NCBI RefSeq assembly: GCF_000832985.1
Contig: NZ_CP009920.1
Location: 1 to 64,000 of the forward strand
Source of the DNA: Priestia megaterium NBRC 15308 = ATCC 14581
GTDB lineage: Bacteria > Bacillota > Bacilli > Bacillales > Bacillaceae_H
Direction of reading: 5' to 3'
Length of the DNA: 64,000 bases
Below the pieces are notes generated by a model, which worked only from the letters and a program-made list of their open reading frames with translations, had not been told where the DNA came from and did not search any database. Shown here piece by piece: positions 36,328 through 45,783 of this stretch (position 1 is its first letter; each line of letters begins with the position of its first letter). A program made the translations under genes and the position numbers.

Positions 36328-36698
36328 CTATGTACAAACTGTATATACGCCAATGATTAGCAAAATGACGGCTAAAAAACTTATGAATACAAATCCATAT
36401 GACTGAAATAATCGAAAATATGATTTAAATCTGTAATCTTTATGCTATGAGTGCTGTAAGCAACGATTATTTCAGCCAGCATAAGAACGAATAAAATGGC
36501 CAATAGCACCTTAACAAGCGGAAATTGTCGGAACTGAGGAGAAAAAAGCAGCTTACTGACTGTATACAAAAACAGCAGGATAAAGTAGATCATCATGGCA
36601 TTTGTCGCCTGAAGGGGCACATTCCAGACAAATATGTACACGCTGAATGTCAAAATTAAAATAAACGACATTTCTTTCCCGCTAAAAAAATCACTCAT
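36328..36698 (-). pseudogene. Small membrane protein with probable frameshift
   Basis: From ATG 36698 (AAAAGGTG upstream) the frame gives 105 residues with three membrane segments and stops at 36381, ending in a soluble HIFDYFSHMDLYS. After about base 36432 the next frame reads KDYRFKSYFRLFQSYGF then a clear fourth membrane helix to a TAG at 36328-36330. This tail (basic loop plus helix) looks much more protein-like than the stop-bearing frame. Restoring one A in the AAA at about 36432 (ATAAAGATT) would join them. So it is either a genuine frameshift or a sequence error. Unknown function. Confidence 0.6.
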
Positions 36699-36800
36699 TG
36701 CGTAACACCTTTTCTTGTTCATGAATGAATAAGAAATTATAAACTCACGAAACATTAACATTATTTTTACAACAGTATACACGATTTTCCTATTAATTTC

Positions 36801-36818
36801 TATATACCGGTGTATATA
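36801..36818. promoter_or_regulatory. 18-bp dyad, possible operator
   Basis: TATATAC-CGGT-GTATATA, perfect arms, about 105 bp upstream of the small membrane protein start (minus strand) and 90 bp before the DUF4023 gene (plus strand). A -10-like TATACT lies just downstream on the minus strand (36779-36774) with a poor -35, so this may be an activator or repressor site. Confidence 0.4.
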
Positions 36819-36906
36819 TGGAGCGGCTTTTAGCGGATTGGCGTCATGTTTTTGAGTGCAATGGGTTATAGTAACAGGGAAAGCTCATAAAGGAGGTTTA
36901 GATAAT

Positions 36907-37026
36907 ATGGAAAACACAAATGAATTTGTTCAAAAGCTGAACGATAATCAAGAAAAGCAGCGTAAAAATAAGCAGGGGCAAGCTACTGGGCATCCTGAGA
37001 AAAAACTTCCTAACAAACAGCATTAA
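36907..37026 (+). CDS. DUF4023-like small basic protein
   Basis: 39 residues starting MENTNEFVQKL, ending KLPNKQH. Highly charged, no hydrophobic core, ending in a conserved-looking PEKKLPNKQH. This matches the DUF4023 pattern of small Bacillus proteins as remembered. AAGGAGG stands 9 nt upstream and a good terminator follows, so it is likely expressed. Role unknown; small spore-associated proteins have this composition. Confidence 0.7.
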   Translation: MENTNEFVQKLNDNQEKQRKNKQGQATGHPEKKLPNKQH

Positions 37027-37032
37027 TGTTGT

Positions 37033-37067
37033 AAAAGTTGGCTGTAAAGACAGCCGGCTTTTTTTTT
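37033..37067 (+). terminator. Intrinsic terminator of the DUF4023 gene
   Basis: Stem AAAGTTGGCTGT/ACAGCCGGCTTT with T-run. Confidence 0.9.
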
Positions 37068-37183
37068 GAACTTTCTTCGGAAGTCGAAATGTTTGGAGAT
37101 AAAACAAACCCCCTGTTACAATAAACTGAACCCGCTGCAAAACGTTCGCAGCTATACTTTCCTCTTAAGGAGCTGAATATAAA

Positions 37184-38239
37184 ATGAGTAAATTTGAAAA
37201 ACTATTCCAACCAACAAACATTGAAGCATTTGATTTACACACTCGTACAGCAATGGCACCGATGACAAGATGCTTTGCTGATCCAGAGACAGGCGTAGTC
37301 GGTCAAGACGTTGTAGACTATTACCGCCGCCGCGCAAAGGATGGTATTGGCTTAATTATTAGTGAAGGAATTGTTATCAGCGAACGCGCAAAAGGAAATC
37401 CTGGCGTTCCGGGTATCTATACCCAAGAACAAATTGATTCATGGAAGCCTGTAACAGAAGCTGTTCATGAAGAAGGCGGCACGATTATCGCTCAAATTTG
37501 GCACGTTGGCCGCTTGAGTCATTCCGGGTTAATCAATGGGCATAAGCCTCAGGCCCCTTCCGCTATTGCAGCACAAGGCCAAGTGCCTCGTTTCCGCAAG
37601 CCCTATGAAGAGCCTGAAGAAATGTCGAAAGAAGATATTAAAGAAGTTGTAGGACAGTATGCCCAAGCCGCTAAAAATGCCATTGAAGCAGGATTTGACG
37701 GCGTCGAAATTCACGGTGCTCACGGCTATTTGATCGATCAGTTTAATTCAGACTGGTCTAATAAACGCACTGATGAATACGGAGGCGGCCTTGCACAGCG
37801 ATTAACGTTTATGAAAGAAGTGATTTCCGCTGTTATCGACGCCATTGGAAAAGAGCGCGTTGTGATTCGCTTCTCTCCTCATAAGCTTGATAAACCAGAC
37901 TACCGCTGGGATGATACTGAAAAAGCTATTCAAACGTATACAGAAGCATTTAAAGAAACAGGAATTGAGATCATCCATCCGTCTATGCTGGATTTTTATG
38001 AAGATGTTCAAAACGGTCAAAATCTTTATGAAATTACGCGTAAGTACTGGGATGGACCGATTATCGGTGTAGGTGACTTAACGCCTGAATCAGCTGAAAA
38101 AGCGCTTCAAGCCGGCTGGATCGACGTAGCTGCTATTGGCCGTCCGCTGATTTCAAATCCTGATTATTTCCAGCGCATTAAAAACGGTGAGTCTCTTGTC
38201 GAATACGATGCTAAAAAACATTTACCAGAGCTTATCTAA
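37184..38239 (+). CDS. Old Yellow Enzyme-family NADH:flavin oxidoreductase
   Basis: 351 residues, an FMN-dependent TIM barrel. Catalytic His177 and His180 with Tyr182 in EIHGAHGYLIDQF, the flavin/nicotinamide contacts in APMTRCFA and IWHVGRLSH (near the start), and GVGDLTPESA late in the barrel. Reduces alpha,beta-unsaturated compounds or nitro-esters with NAD(P)H; OYE enzymes often act in detoxification. AAGGAG precedes the ATG. Confidence 0.93.
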   Translation: MSKFEKLFQPTNIEAFDLHTRTAMAPMTRCFADPETGVVGQDVVDYYRRRAKDGIGLIISEGIVISERAKGNPGVPGIYTQEQIDSWKPVTEAVHEEGGTIIAQIWHVGRLSHSGLINGHKPQAPSAIAAQGQVPRFRKPYEEPEEMSKEDIKEVVGQYAQAAKNAIEAGFDGVEIHGAHGYLIDQFNSDWSNKRTDEYGGGLAQRLTFMKEVISAVIDAIGKERVVIRFSPHKLDKPDYRWDDTEKAIQTYTEAFKETGIEIIHPSMLDFYEDVQNGQNLYEITRKYWDGPIIGVGDLTPESAEKALQAGWIDVAAIGRPLISNPDYFQRIKNGESLVEYDAKKHLPELI

Positions 38240-38269
38240 AAAAAGCGCTCCTTCCGGAGCGCTTTTTTT
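38237..38269. terminator. Bidirectional terminator
   Basis: Stem AAAAGCGCTCC/GGAGCGCTTTT between the OYE gene and the convergent hydrolase. Confidence 0.93.
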
Positions 38270-38990
38270 ACTGGTTTACGTATGCCTGAACCTCTTGTTT
38301 CCAAATAGCATAGCCTTGGCCTTTTAAATGAAGACCATCAACCGTGAAATTACTTTTTAACTGATTATGTGTAGATACTTTTGAATACAGATCAATGTAA
38401 GAATCGTTGTGTTTCTTAGCTAGACGCTCTAAATAGTTATTTAATGCGATAACATCTTTATTGTCCACTGCGTCGCCGCATTTTTTATTGTTCACGGGCA
38501 GTACACTTTGAACGTAGACTTTTGTATTCGGTGATTCTTTATGAATACGTTCAAGAATTTCAGTATAATTGGCTTTGGTTTTTTTTACAGATTTTTGCTC
38601 GTTTAAATCGTTAATGCCAATCATTAAGAAAATCTTTTTTGGCTTAGCATCTGTAATACTTTTTAGACGATGCAATACCCCTTCTGTTGTATCATCAGCT
38701 ACGCCTCGATTGACAATCTGCTTATTATGAAAAAGTTCGCTCCATTCAGAGCGCTGGGTAATGCTATCACCGAGAAATACGATTGACTCTTTAGGAATAC
38801 TTAATTGCTTAAACAAAGTGGTCCGTTCAATGTAATAAGGATTATCCCTATAGCTTTGCTTAGACGAATCCTTAGATGACAGCGGATTTTTCATTGCGCT
38901 GCTGCTTGTGGCATAAAAAGCAAAAACACCTAGGAAAAGGACATTTAAAATAATGGAACTGATAAATACAACTTTCTTTGTTGAACTCAC
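38268..38990 (-). CDS. GDSL/SGNH-family hydrolase, secreted or anchored
   Basis: 240 residues. An uncleaved or signal-like N-terminal hydrophobic helix (about 8-28) leads into the SGNH core: FLGDSIT (block I, catalytic Ser), GVADDTTEG (block II Gly), GINDL (block III), and DGLHLKGQG (block V, Asp/His). Such esterases act on acylated carbohydrates or lipids outside the cell. GTG 38990 is chosen for AGGAG about 10 nt upstream and the clean signal; an extension to 39086 lacks one. Confidence 0.88.
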   Translation of the reverse strand: MSSTKKVVFISSIILNVLFLGVFAFYATSSSAMKNPLSSKDSSKQSYRDNPYYIERTTLFKQLSIPKESIVFLGDSITQRSEWSELFHNKQIVNRGVADDTTEGVLHRLKSITDAKPKKIFLMIGINDLNEQKSVKKTKANYTEILERIHKESPNTKVYVQSVLPVNNKKCGDAVDNKDVIALNNYLERLAKKHNDSYIDLYSKVSTHNQLKSNFTVDGLHLKGQGYAIWKQEVQAYVNQ

Positions 38991-39118
38991 GAAAACGACA
39001 CTCCTGTACTTTGTATGTTTTTTAGATAACTCTACGATGATATAGTAAAGCTTCCTGTTAACACTCTTTCCCTCCATACAAGACATTTAATCATTTTTTG
39101 TAAATAATGATTTTATAT

Positions 39119-39156
39119 AAAAAAGAAGCGGCGCTCGAAAGCGCCGCTTCTTTTTC
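39119..39156 (-). terminator. Intrinsic terminator of the efflux gene
   Basis: Stem AGAAGCGGCGCT with complement and a 4-nt loop, flanked by A/T runs, between the swrC stop (39236) and the GDSL gene. Confidence 0.93.
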
Positions 39157-39235
39157 TATAATATAAGGGGTTAAAACGTACTTTTATTATAACATATAGT
39201 CTATGGTCATATTTTCCTCTATTAGAAAATAGTTC

Positions 39236-42200
39236 TTATGTCGTTTCTTTTTCCAGCTGCTTTTCTCTTTTCACTTGCTTTGCGAAGAAGAGTTCGTATA
39301 CCACTGGAATAATAATTAAGGTAAGAAGGGTAGATGACGCAAGCCCTCCGATTACCGTGATAGCTAAGCCTTTTGAAATCAGCGTTCCGCTTGATGTAGT
39401 AAGCGCCAGCGGAATTAATGCAGCAATGGTAGCAAATGCCGTCATTAAAATTGGACGCAAGCGCGTTTTCCCAGCTTCAATAAGGGATTCGCGGATCGTC
39501 ATGCCTTTTTGTTCACGATTTTGGGTAATTCGATCTACAAGCACAATCGCGTTTGTTGTAACAATTCCAATCAGCATTAAGAACCCAATCATTACGCTGA
39601 CAGACAGCGGTTCTTTTGCAAGGACTAGACCAACTAACGAACCGATTGGCACAAAAATGAGTGACGATAAAATGATAAATGGAATACGCGCTTTTCCAAA
39701 CGTAACGAGCATCGTTAAATACACAAGACCGATTGCTGTTAAAATAGCTAGACCTAGAGATTGGAAGACTTCCACTGTCTCATCGCTTCCGCCTCCACCG
39801 TCCAAGCTCACATCTTTTGGCAAGTCTAACTTTTTCACTTCATCTACAACATCTTTGGTCACAGCTTGAACATCATCGCCTTTAATGTCTGCTTCCACTC
39901 GCGCAAATACTCTGCTGTCAAGCTTTTGAATAGAAGTGAACGTATCAATTGTACGAACGTCAGCAATATCTTTTACTAACACAGGTCCTCGTTCTGTAAA
40001 TACTTGAAGATCTTTAATTTCTTTTACTGAACTAAGGTCTTTATCGTACGAAAGCTGAACCGCTCGTTTTGCATTATCTAATTTTAAGTCTCCGACGGAT
40101 ACCGGTTTGGTTTGGTCGGAGATTGTACCAAGCAGCTGAAATCCAGATACTCCGTACTCTGCGGCTTTATCAGGATCTACTTCTACTACAAGCTGCTTTT
40201 GCTTATCTGAGAAGTTATTTGTTACATATTTAAGACGTTTGTCTTTGTTTAAGTGGTTTTCCACTTGCTTAGCTGCCTTTTGCAAGTCATCTAAATTAGA
40301 AGAATATAAATCAACGGTTACGTTATTATTTGTAGGAGGCCCTCCTGTTGATGCTTCTTGTACATTAACTGTTGCTTTCGGTGATTCTTCTTTCGTGATG
40401 CTTTCCATTTTCTTTTGAACTTTATCAATAAACGTATCAACGTTCACGCCTTCTTTTACGTTCAAGAAATAGCCAACTTGGTTCGAGCGTTTTACACCTG
40501 TTGAAAAGTCGCGTGATCCAACTTCCGTAGTCACATCTGAAATTTCATTTTGATCCGCAAACATCTTTTCAATTTTTAAAGATACATCGTTTGTTTTTTC
40601 AAGTGATGTAGATGCCGGTAATTGAACGTTGGCCTGAAGCATTTTTTGTTCTTCATTTGGAATAAACGTAAAGCCAAGTGAAGGAACAAGCGCAAATGAG
40701 CCAAACAGTAAAATAAAGGATAAAATTAAAATTTTGATTTTATGATTAAGCGACCATGCAATCGCTTTTGCATATCCGCGCTGCATCTTTCCTTCTTTTT
40801 CTTCAGGCGGTACTTTTTTAAATGCAAACTTTGCTAAAATCGGCACGATTGTAATCGCTACAAGAAGAGAAGCTAACAGTGAAAAAACAACTGTTAAGGC
40901 AAACGGCAAGAAGAACTCTCCTGTAATTCCTCCTACAAAACCGATTGGCAAGAATACGACAACCGTTGTAATCGTAGACGAGGTGATAGCTTTTAAAATC
41001 TCTTTTGTGGACGATTCGACAAGCTCGTTGCTCATGCCTTCTTCTGAACGGCGAACGCGTCTAAAAATATTTTCAATCACAACAATACTGTCATCCACTA
41101 CGCGCCCAACGGCTACAGCCATTCCGCCTAGTGTCATAATGTTAAGTGAAATATCAAGCTGGTTTAAGAAAATAGCTGATACTAACAGCGATAATGGAAT
41201 CGATATAATCGCAATGATCGTAGCGCGGAAGTTACGCAAGAAAATCAGCACGGCAAGTGACGCAAATAATGCTCCGAGCAATCCTTCGCGTACTAATGTT
41301 TCAACAGACTTTTCAATGCCGTCAGCTGAGTCAAAGCCGATTGCGTAGTCTAACTGATCGTCATATTTTTTCAAAATTTTCATCGTTTCGCTCGCCACTT
41401 CAACCGTATTAGCATCTTGTTTTTTTGTGATGGCCATCGACAGTGCATCTTTGCCGTCATAGCGTGTATATTCGCCTTGGTCTGTTACGGCTTCGACTTT
41501 GGCAATATCGCCAAGCTTCACAGGCTTTGCTTCAGGATTCATCGTAGATTTCAGCTGGATTTTCTTTAATGCATCGATCGTCGCAACTTTTTCTTCTACT
41601 CGCACTGGAATTTGAAGCTCTTTTCCGTTTAATGTTCCTGCTGGGAATGAAACAGCTTTTTGATTAATTTGTTCTTTCATCTCATCAAGCGTTAAGCCAG
41701 CTTGAGCTGCTTTTTCTTTATCGACCGTAATTTGTAAAAGGTCCTCTTTCACGCCGCCAACTGAGACGGAGTTAATACCTTGAATTTTATTCAATTCAGG
41801 AATTACTTCATCATTTAATACTTTTTCAAGATTTGCATCATCTTTCGCAAACAGTGAAATGTTGAAGATCGGGAATGAACCAAATGAAAAACGGTTTACG
41901 TCTACATTTGATGACTCTGGTAAATCTAATTCTTTTATCGACGAGTTAATTTGCTGTTCAACTTTATCTAAATCCGTATTAAACGGGAATTCTAAATTAA
42001 TAATACCGACGTTTTCGTACGATACGCTTTGTACGCTTTTAACGCCTTCAATTCCTTTCACTTGGTCTTCGATTTTCGACGTGACGCTTTCATTTACGTC
42101 ATCAGGAGAAGCCCCGGGATACGTTGCTTCAATGGACAGCTGCGGAAATTCGATATTCGGCAGTAAATCAATTTTTAGTTTTGAAAATGAATATAGCCCC

Positions 42201-42274
42201 GCTAAAATAAGTAAAAATGAAACGATAAACACAGCTACTGCATTTTTCAAACTAAATCTCGTCAAAAAATTCAT
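39236..42274 (-). CDS. swrC: RND-family exporter, SwrC-like
   Basis: 1012 residues, two repeated halves with six membrane helices each and large extracytoplasmic loops, the AcrB/HME architecture. Helix 4 has the proton-relay acids in GGMAVAVGRVVDDSIVV. In Gram-positive bacteria this is SwrC/YerP, which exports surfactin and other amphiphiles. GGAGG precedes ATG. It is the last gene of a minus cluster behind a TetR regulator (42884-43453) and a small gene, so is probably repressed by it. Slightly shorter than B. subtilis SwrC (1065). Confidence 0.9.
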   Translation of the reverse strand: MNFLTRFSLKNAVAVFIVSFLLILAGLYSFSKLKIDLLPNIEFPQLSIEATYPGASPDDVNESVTSKIEDQVKGIEGVKSVQSVSYENVGIINLEFPFNTDLDKVEQQINSSIKELDLPESSNVDVNRFSFGSFPIFNISLFAKDDANLEKVLNDEVIPELNKIQGINSVSVGGVKEDLLQITVDKEKAAQAGLTLDEMKEQINQKAVSFPAGTLNGKELQIPVRVEEKVATIDALKKIQLKSTMNPEAKPVKLGDIAKVEAVTDQGEYTRYDGKDALSMAITKKQDANTVEVASETMKILKKYDDQLDYAIGFDSADGIEKSVETLVREGLLGALFASLAVLIFLRNFRATIIAIISIPLSLLVSAIFLNQLDISLNIMTLGGMAVAVGRVVDDSIVVIENIFRRVRRSEEGMSNELVESSTKEILKAITSSTITTVVVFLPIGFVGGITGEFFLPFALTVVFSLLASLLVAITIVPILAKFAFKKVPPEEKEGKMQRGYAKAIAWSLNHKIKILILSFILLFGSFALVPSLGFTFIPNEEQKMLQANVQLPASTSLEKTNDVSLKIEKMFADQNEISDVTTEVGSRDFSTGVKRSNQVGYFLNVKEGVNVDTFIDKVQKKMESITKEESPKATVNVQEASTGGPPTNNNVTVDLYSSNLDDLQKAAKQVENHLNKDKRLKYVTNNFSDKQKQLVVEVDPDKAAEYGVSGFQLLGTISDQTKPVSVGDLKLDNAKRAVQLSYDKDLSSVKEIKDLQVFTERGPVLVKDIADVRTIDTFTSIQKLDSRVFARVEADIKGDDVQAVTKDVVDEVKKLDLPKDVSLDGGGGSDETVEVFQSLGLAILTAIGLVYLTMLVTFGKARIPFIILSSLIFVPIGSLVGLVLAKEPLSVSVMIGFLMLIGIVTTNAIVLVDRITQNREQKGMTIRESLIEAGKTRLRPILMTAFATIAALIPLALTTSSGTLISKGLAITVIGGLASSTLLTLIIIPVVYELFFAKQVKREKQLEKETT

Positions 42275-42365
42275 CTTTTTCCTCCGTTACGTAACTAAGT
42301 TATTTGAGAAGCCTTCATCCTTTAATAGCTGCAGACCCGTTTTATTTTTTTAACAATTTTAGAGT

Positions 42366-42375
42366 ACCCGCGGGT
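42366..42375. promoter_or_regulatory. Palindrome upstream of swrC
   Basis: ACCCGCGGGT is a perfect 10-bp palindrome about 90 bp before the swrC start. Possible TetR site; unverified. Confidence 0.3.
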
Positions 42376-42394
42376 CAGTTTTTCGCGAAAAAAC

Positions 42395-42844
42395 TCACCT
42401 CCTTTCATGTGCTGATGAACTCTCTATAAAAACTGAAATTTGATGGTCGCATGCTCCCCCTGGCAGCGAGATAAAGGAAAAGCCGTCTTGACCATATAAA
42501 TCCCAACCTTCGAAAAAAGAGCTGTCGTGAAACATATCTAGCGCATACCCATTAGAAAATGTAATTCGAAGTATACCGATATCTTCATACCACTGTATAG
42601 AGATAATGTGCTGGCCAAGCAGCAGTGCTTCGACTTGCTGACGCTGCTCGGCAGAATGTAGCGATTTCCAGTCCGCTTGACCAAGCAAGATGCTGCGTTT
42701 GTTTTTTAGTCTCCATGGACATTCTGCCACAAGTCCACCTTTACTAAATCCAAGAGAAAACGGCAGGGTATTGTCTGTGTTAACCTTGGTAACGGTTTGT
42801 TCTTGAAAATATGAAAAATTAATTACTGTGCTGCTGGTATTCAT
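42395..42844 (-). CDS. DUF6188-like small soluble protein
   Basis: 149 residues from ATG 42844, six nt after GGAGGG (the preceding ATG at 42847 is too close). Core TFSNGYALDMFHDSSFFEGWDLYG ... FSFISLPGG shows a beta-sandwich-like pattern with a conserved G-W-x-L and S-L-P-G-G. Resembles DUF6188 proteins from memory. Between tetR and swrC, so it may share the regulon. Function unknown. Confidence 0.6.
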   Translation of the reverse strand: MNTSSTVINFSYFQEQTVTKVNTDNTLPFSLGFSKGGLVAECPWRLKNKRSILLGQADWKSLHSAEQRQQVEALLLGQHIISIQWYEDIGILRITFSNGYALDMFHDSSFFEGWDLYGQDGFSFISLPGGACDHQISVFIESSSAHERR

Positions 42845-42883
42845 CATATCCCTCCATTATCAACCAGTACCGACGAGTCATTT

Positions 42884-43453
42884 TTAGCTCTCAAAGTAGC
42901 AGCCTTCAATGTATAAGTTCACAATGAACTCCGCATAGTTCATGATATCTTCTTCTGTTATATCATCATTGGAAACGATATCCATCCTATACCCATTTAA
43001 CATGCTGCAAAACGCTTTTGAGTGTAAAAAAGCATTTTTTATTTTCTGCTCTTCAATCAATTTAGCAACAAGCCCGTGATAATCCTCAAAAAATTGATGA
43101 AGACGCCCCATCATTTCTGGCATTTGGTGAGGGGCTTGCCAAAAAGAGTCGGGATATTTTTTAGTTTCGTAAAAAAAGAGCAGATGATGCTTCGCAATTG
43201 AATACAGCTTTTCATGAAAAGTTTGGCATTCATCCGTTCTTCGCTTTGCATGATACAAAAACTCATCAAACGAACGATTGTTCACAGCGATATAAAGCGA
43301 CTCTTTAGACGAAAAGTACAAGTAAAGCGTTCCTTTAGATACACCCGCTAGTTTAGCAATATCAATCATTTTTGCTTCATAGTAGCCTTTGGATCCGAAC
43401 ACTTCAAAAGCAGCATCTAAAATTTTCTCTCTCTGCTGTTTTCGGTTTGTCAT
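42884..43453 (-). CDS. TetR-family repressor
   Basis: 189 residues. N-terminal helix-turn-helix ILDAAFEVFGSKGYYEAKMIDIAKLAGVSKGTLYLYFSSKE is textbook TetR; the C-terminal part (about 55-189) is a helical ligand domain. ATG 43453 has GAGAGGA about 9 nt upstream; the upstream ATG at 43471 lacks one. Located as first gene of the efflux cluster; it likely represses swrC and itself. Confidence 0.92.
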   Translation of the reverse strand: MTNRKQQREKILDAAFEVFGSKGYYEAKMIDIAKLAGVSKGTLYLYFSSKESLYIAVNNRSFDEFLYHAKRRTDECQTFHEKLYSIAKHHLLFFYETKKYPDSFWQAPHQMPEMMGRLHQFFEDYHGLVAKLIEEQKIKNAFLHSKAFCSMLNGYRMDIVSNDDITEEDIMNYAEFIVNLYIEGCYFES

Positions 43454-43713
43454 GGTAAAAAATCCTCTCATACGTTTTCGATACTATACATATAAAATAA
43501 TTAAAATAACTTGTCAACACGTAGTGTGCTCTTTTATCCCTTGCATCACAAGAGTATGTCAGTTTTTTAAACAAAGCACTTCTATAGAGCAAATTAAAGC
43601 GTTTTCGACTTTTTTGTGACAGATACAAATGATGCTTGTATCTGAAGAGCTCGCTATGGTACATTTTTGTCATTGATACAGAAATTTATTCCGTCGTTAC
43701 GGGAGGAGAAAAC

Positions 43714-44007
43714 ATGGTTCTTACATCACCAATCGGTCGCCTGCGTTTAGTAGGAATTTTAGAAGGAATTTCATTTTTACTGCTGCTTGGCATTGCTATG
43801 CCGCTAAAATATGCAGCAGGCATACCAGAAGCTGTATCAGTTGTAGGCGCAGCACACGGTGCACTTTTTGTGCTGTACGCTCTTGCAGTAGTTCATGTAA
43901 AATTCGCGCATAAATGGTCAATCGGCCGCTCTTTATTTGCATTTCTTATGTCGGTTATTCCATTTGGTCCTTTTATTTTAGAGAGACAGCTGAAAAAAGA
44001 ACAGTAA
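43714..44007 (+). CDS. DUF3817-family small membrane protein
   Basis: 97 residues, three membrane segments, with GRLRLVGILEGISFLLLLGIAMPLKY at the start and VVGAAHGALFVLYAL in the second helix, the DUF3817 (YdzA-like) pattern. GGGAGGAG precedes the ATG; an upstream start at 43636 would need a non-membrane leader with no site. Function unknown. Divergent from tetR. Confidence 0.82.
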   Translation: MVLTSPIGRLRLVGILEGISFLLLLGIAMPLKYAAGIPEAVSVVGAAHGALFVLYALAVVHVKFAHKWSIGRSLFAFLMSVIPFGPFILERQLKKEQ

Positions 44008-44010
44008 AAG

Positions 44011-44053
44011 AAAAGAACGTCATGGACATCATGTTTCCATGACGTTCTTTTTC
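44011..44053. terminator. Bidirectional terminator
   Basis: Stem AAAAGAACGTCATGG/CCATGACGTTCTTTT between DUF3817 and the convergent gene at 44055. Confidence 0.93.
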
Positions 44054-44054
44054 C

Positions 44055-44429
44055 TTACTGTCCACCACTGTTTTCGCTAAAATGGTCAATCGTTTTCCAC
44101 CACTTCAGTGAGTGAGGTTTTAATAGCATTCCAATTTCTTCTGGGCTAATTTGCTGATCTATAATCATTTCATGCATTGCTTGAAAGAGTCCCGTTGTAA
44201 CAGCTTCTTTCACATCAGCTTCACCTTCTATATACAGCTGTTCAATCGCTTCAAATACGTCCGGTTCACGCTGGAGCTGGCCGTTATATTCAAGAGAGAT
44301 TAAATGACCCGCAACACGGCTTAATTCATGCTGCAGCTCTTCTTTATCGTTGAGGTCCACTTCTTCGCTTGGCTCAAAAGATGGGCAAGCTTCTTTTAGT
44401 AATGGAATAACATTTTGTTTTGTAATCAT
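44055..44429 (-). CDS. Small acidic helical protein, unknown
   Basis: 124 residues, acidic, with an all-helical pattern and paired aromatic residues near the end (LKWWKTIDHF). Possibly a DUF7674-like protein; the name is uncertain. The ribosome site (GGCAGGG) is weak and distant. It is close to hutI in orientation but 76 bp away. Confidence 0.55.
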   Translation of the reverse strand: MITKQNVIPLLKEACPSFEPSEEVDLNDKEELQHELSRVAGHLISLEYNGQLQREPDVFEAIEQLYIEGEADVKEAVTTGLFQAMHEMIIDQQISPEEIGMLLKPHSLKWWKTIDHFSENSGGQ

Positions 44430-44505
44430 ATCTAAATTCCCTGCCTTTGCATGTGTGACGAATTCTCTATTTCTTTACCCTTTTCTCTTTTTCTATAAAC
44501 TTGTT

Positions 44506-45783
44506 TTACAAAACTTTTCCGTTTTCTACAACTACTTTTCCTTTTTTCACTACGCAGTCAATATGATTTAAGCCATACTGATATTGAAGGGTTCGATAAC
44601 TAGGGACATTAAAAATCGCTAAGTCAGCCTGTTTTCCGGCTTCAATACTCCCAATCTTATCTCCTTGATTAATAGCATGAGCTGCGTTAATAGTTGTGGC
44701 TACAAGCACTTCTTCAGGACTCATGTTCATATTCATACATGCCAGGTTCATCACAAATTGCTGTGAAGTCGTTGGAGACGAACCAGGATTGCAGTCTGTA
44801 GAAAGAGTAACCGGCACTCCTAAATCGATCATTTTTCTAGCATCTGGCCATTTCATTCCAACAAATAAGGAATTCCCCGGTAAAAGTGTCGCTACGATCC
44901 GCTTTTCAGCCAGTTTCTTTAATCCTTCATCAGAAGCATACAAAAGATAATCTGCTGATATCGCTCCTACCTCTGCTGCGAGCTCCGCTCCTCGGCAGTA
45001 TTCAAAGGGGTCGGCATGTATTTTAGGAAGCATGCCATGGCTTTTCCCGGCTTCTAGTATTTCTTGACATTGTTTGAATGAAAAAGCATTTGGAAGACAT
45101 ACAGCATCATTAAATGCTGCAAGCTTATAAGAAGAAATTTGAGGAATCATTTCGTGAATAAGTAAACTGACGTATTTCTGCGTATCTTTTTTATATATAA
45201 GAGGTACGACGTGTGCGCCTAAAAAGGTACTTATTACATCAACTGCGTGCGTATCGTTCAGCATTTTAGCGATTTGCAGCTGCTTTAGTTCTGTTTCTAG
45301 TTCTAAGCCATACCCGCTTTTCACTTCTATAGTTGTGACTCCGTGAGCTAGAAAAGACGTAAGACGCTCATAGCTCTGCTGATAAATCCGGTACGCATAC
45401 TCTTCCTGTGTTTGAACGACAGTGGAGTGAATACCTCCACCTTCTTCTAATAAATCCAAGTAAGAAGTTGGCCTTTCAAACCGCCTATAAAATTCTTCTT
45501 CACGCGAGCCAGCGTACACAGCGTGTGTATGGGGATCAATCAGACCCGGAGTCACAATTTTATGAGAAGCATCAATAATCGTTGCGTCATTTCTTTCCCT
45601 TTCATATTTTTGTTCTAGCTCTTTTGTTGTACCTACGGTCACAATTTGATCTCCTTCTATCCAGACTGAGCCATTTTCAATCACCGTTAAGTTTCTCATT
45701 TCTCTTCCAGCTAAAGGACCTTTATTTTCTTTGACCGTTACAACTTGCGAAGCATTTTTAATCCATAGCGCTTTTTTTGACAT
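44506..45783 (-). CDS. hutI: Imidazolonepropionase
   Basis: 425 residues, amidohydrolase superfamily. Opens the imidazolone ring in histidine breakdown (imidazolone-propionate to formiminoglutamate). Metal site in DPHTHAVYAGSREEE near the start, then conserved His and Asp in the barrel, and late STDCNPGSSPT. ATG 45783 has AAAAGGGGG upstream; longer readings do not. No other hut gene is in the window, although in B. subtilis hutI sits in hutPHUIGM; here it may be an isolated copy. Confidence 0.92.
   Translation of the reverse strand: MSKKALWIKNASQVVTVKENKGPLAGREMRNLTVIENGSVWIEGDQIVTVGTTKELEQKYERERNDATIIDASHKIVTPGLIDPHTHAVYAGSREEEFYRRFERPTSYLDLLEEGGGIHSTVVQTQEEYAYRIYQQSYERLTSFLAHGVTTIEVKSGYGLELETELKQLQIAKMLNDTHAVDVISTFLGAHVVPLIYKKDTQKYVSLLIHEMIPQISSYKLAAFNDAVCLPNAFSFKQCQEILEAGKSHGMLPKIHADPFEYCRGAELAAEVGAISADYLLYASDEGLKKLAEKRIVATLLPGNSLFVGMKWPDARKMIDLGVPVTLSTDCNPGSSPTTSQQFVMNLACMNMNMSPEEVLVATTINAAHAINQGDKIGSIEAGKQADLAIFNVPSYRTLQYQYGLNHIDCVVKKGKVVVENGKVL

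Noticed and set aside
39357-39869. 170-codon plus-strand frame opposite swrC
   Set aside because: Shadow of the exporter gene on the other strand; low-complexity composition and no ribosome site.
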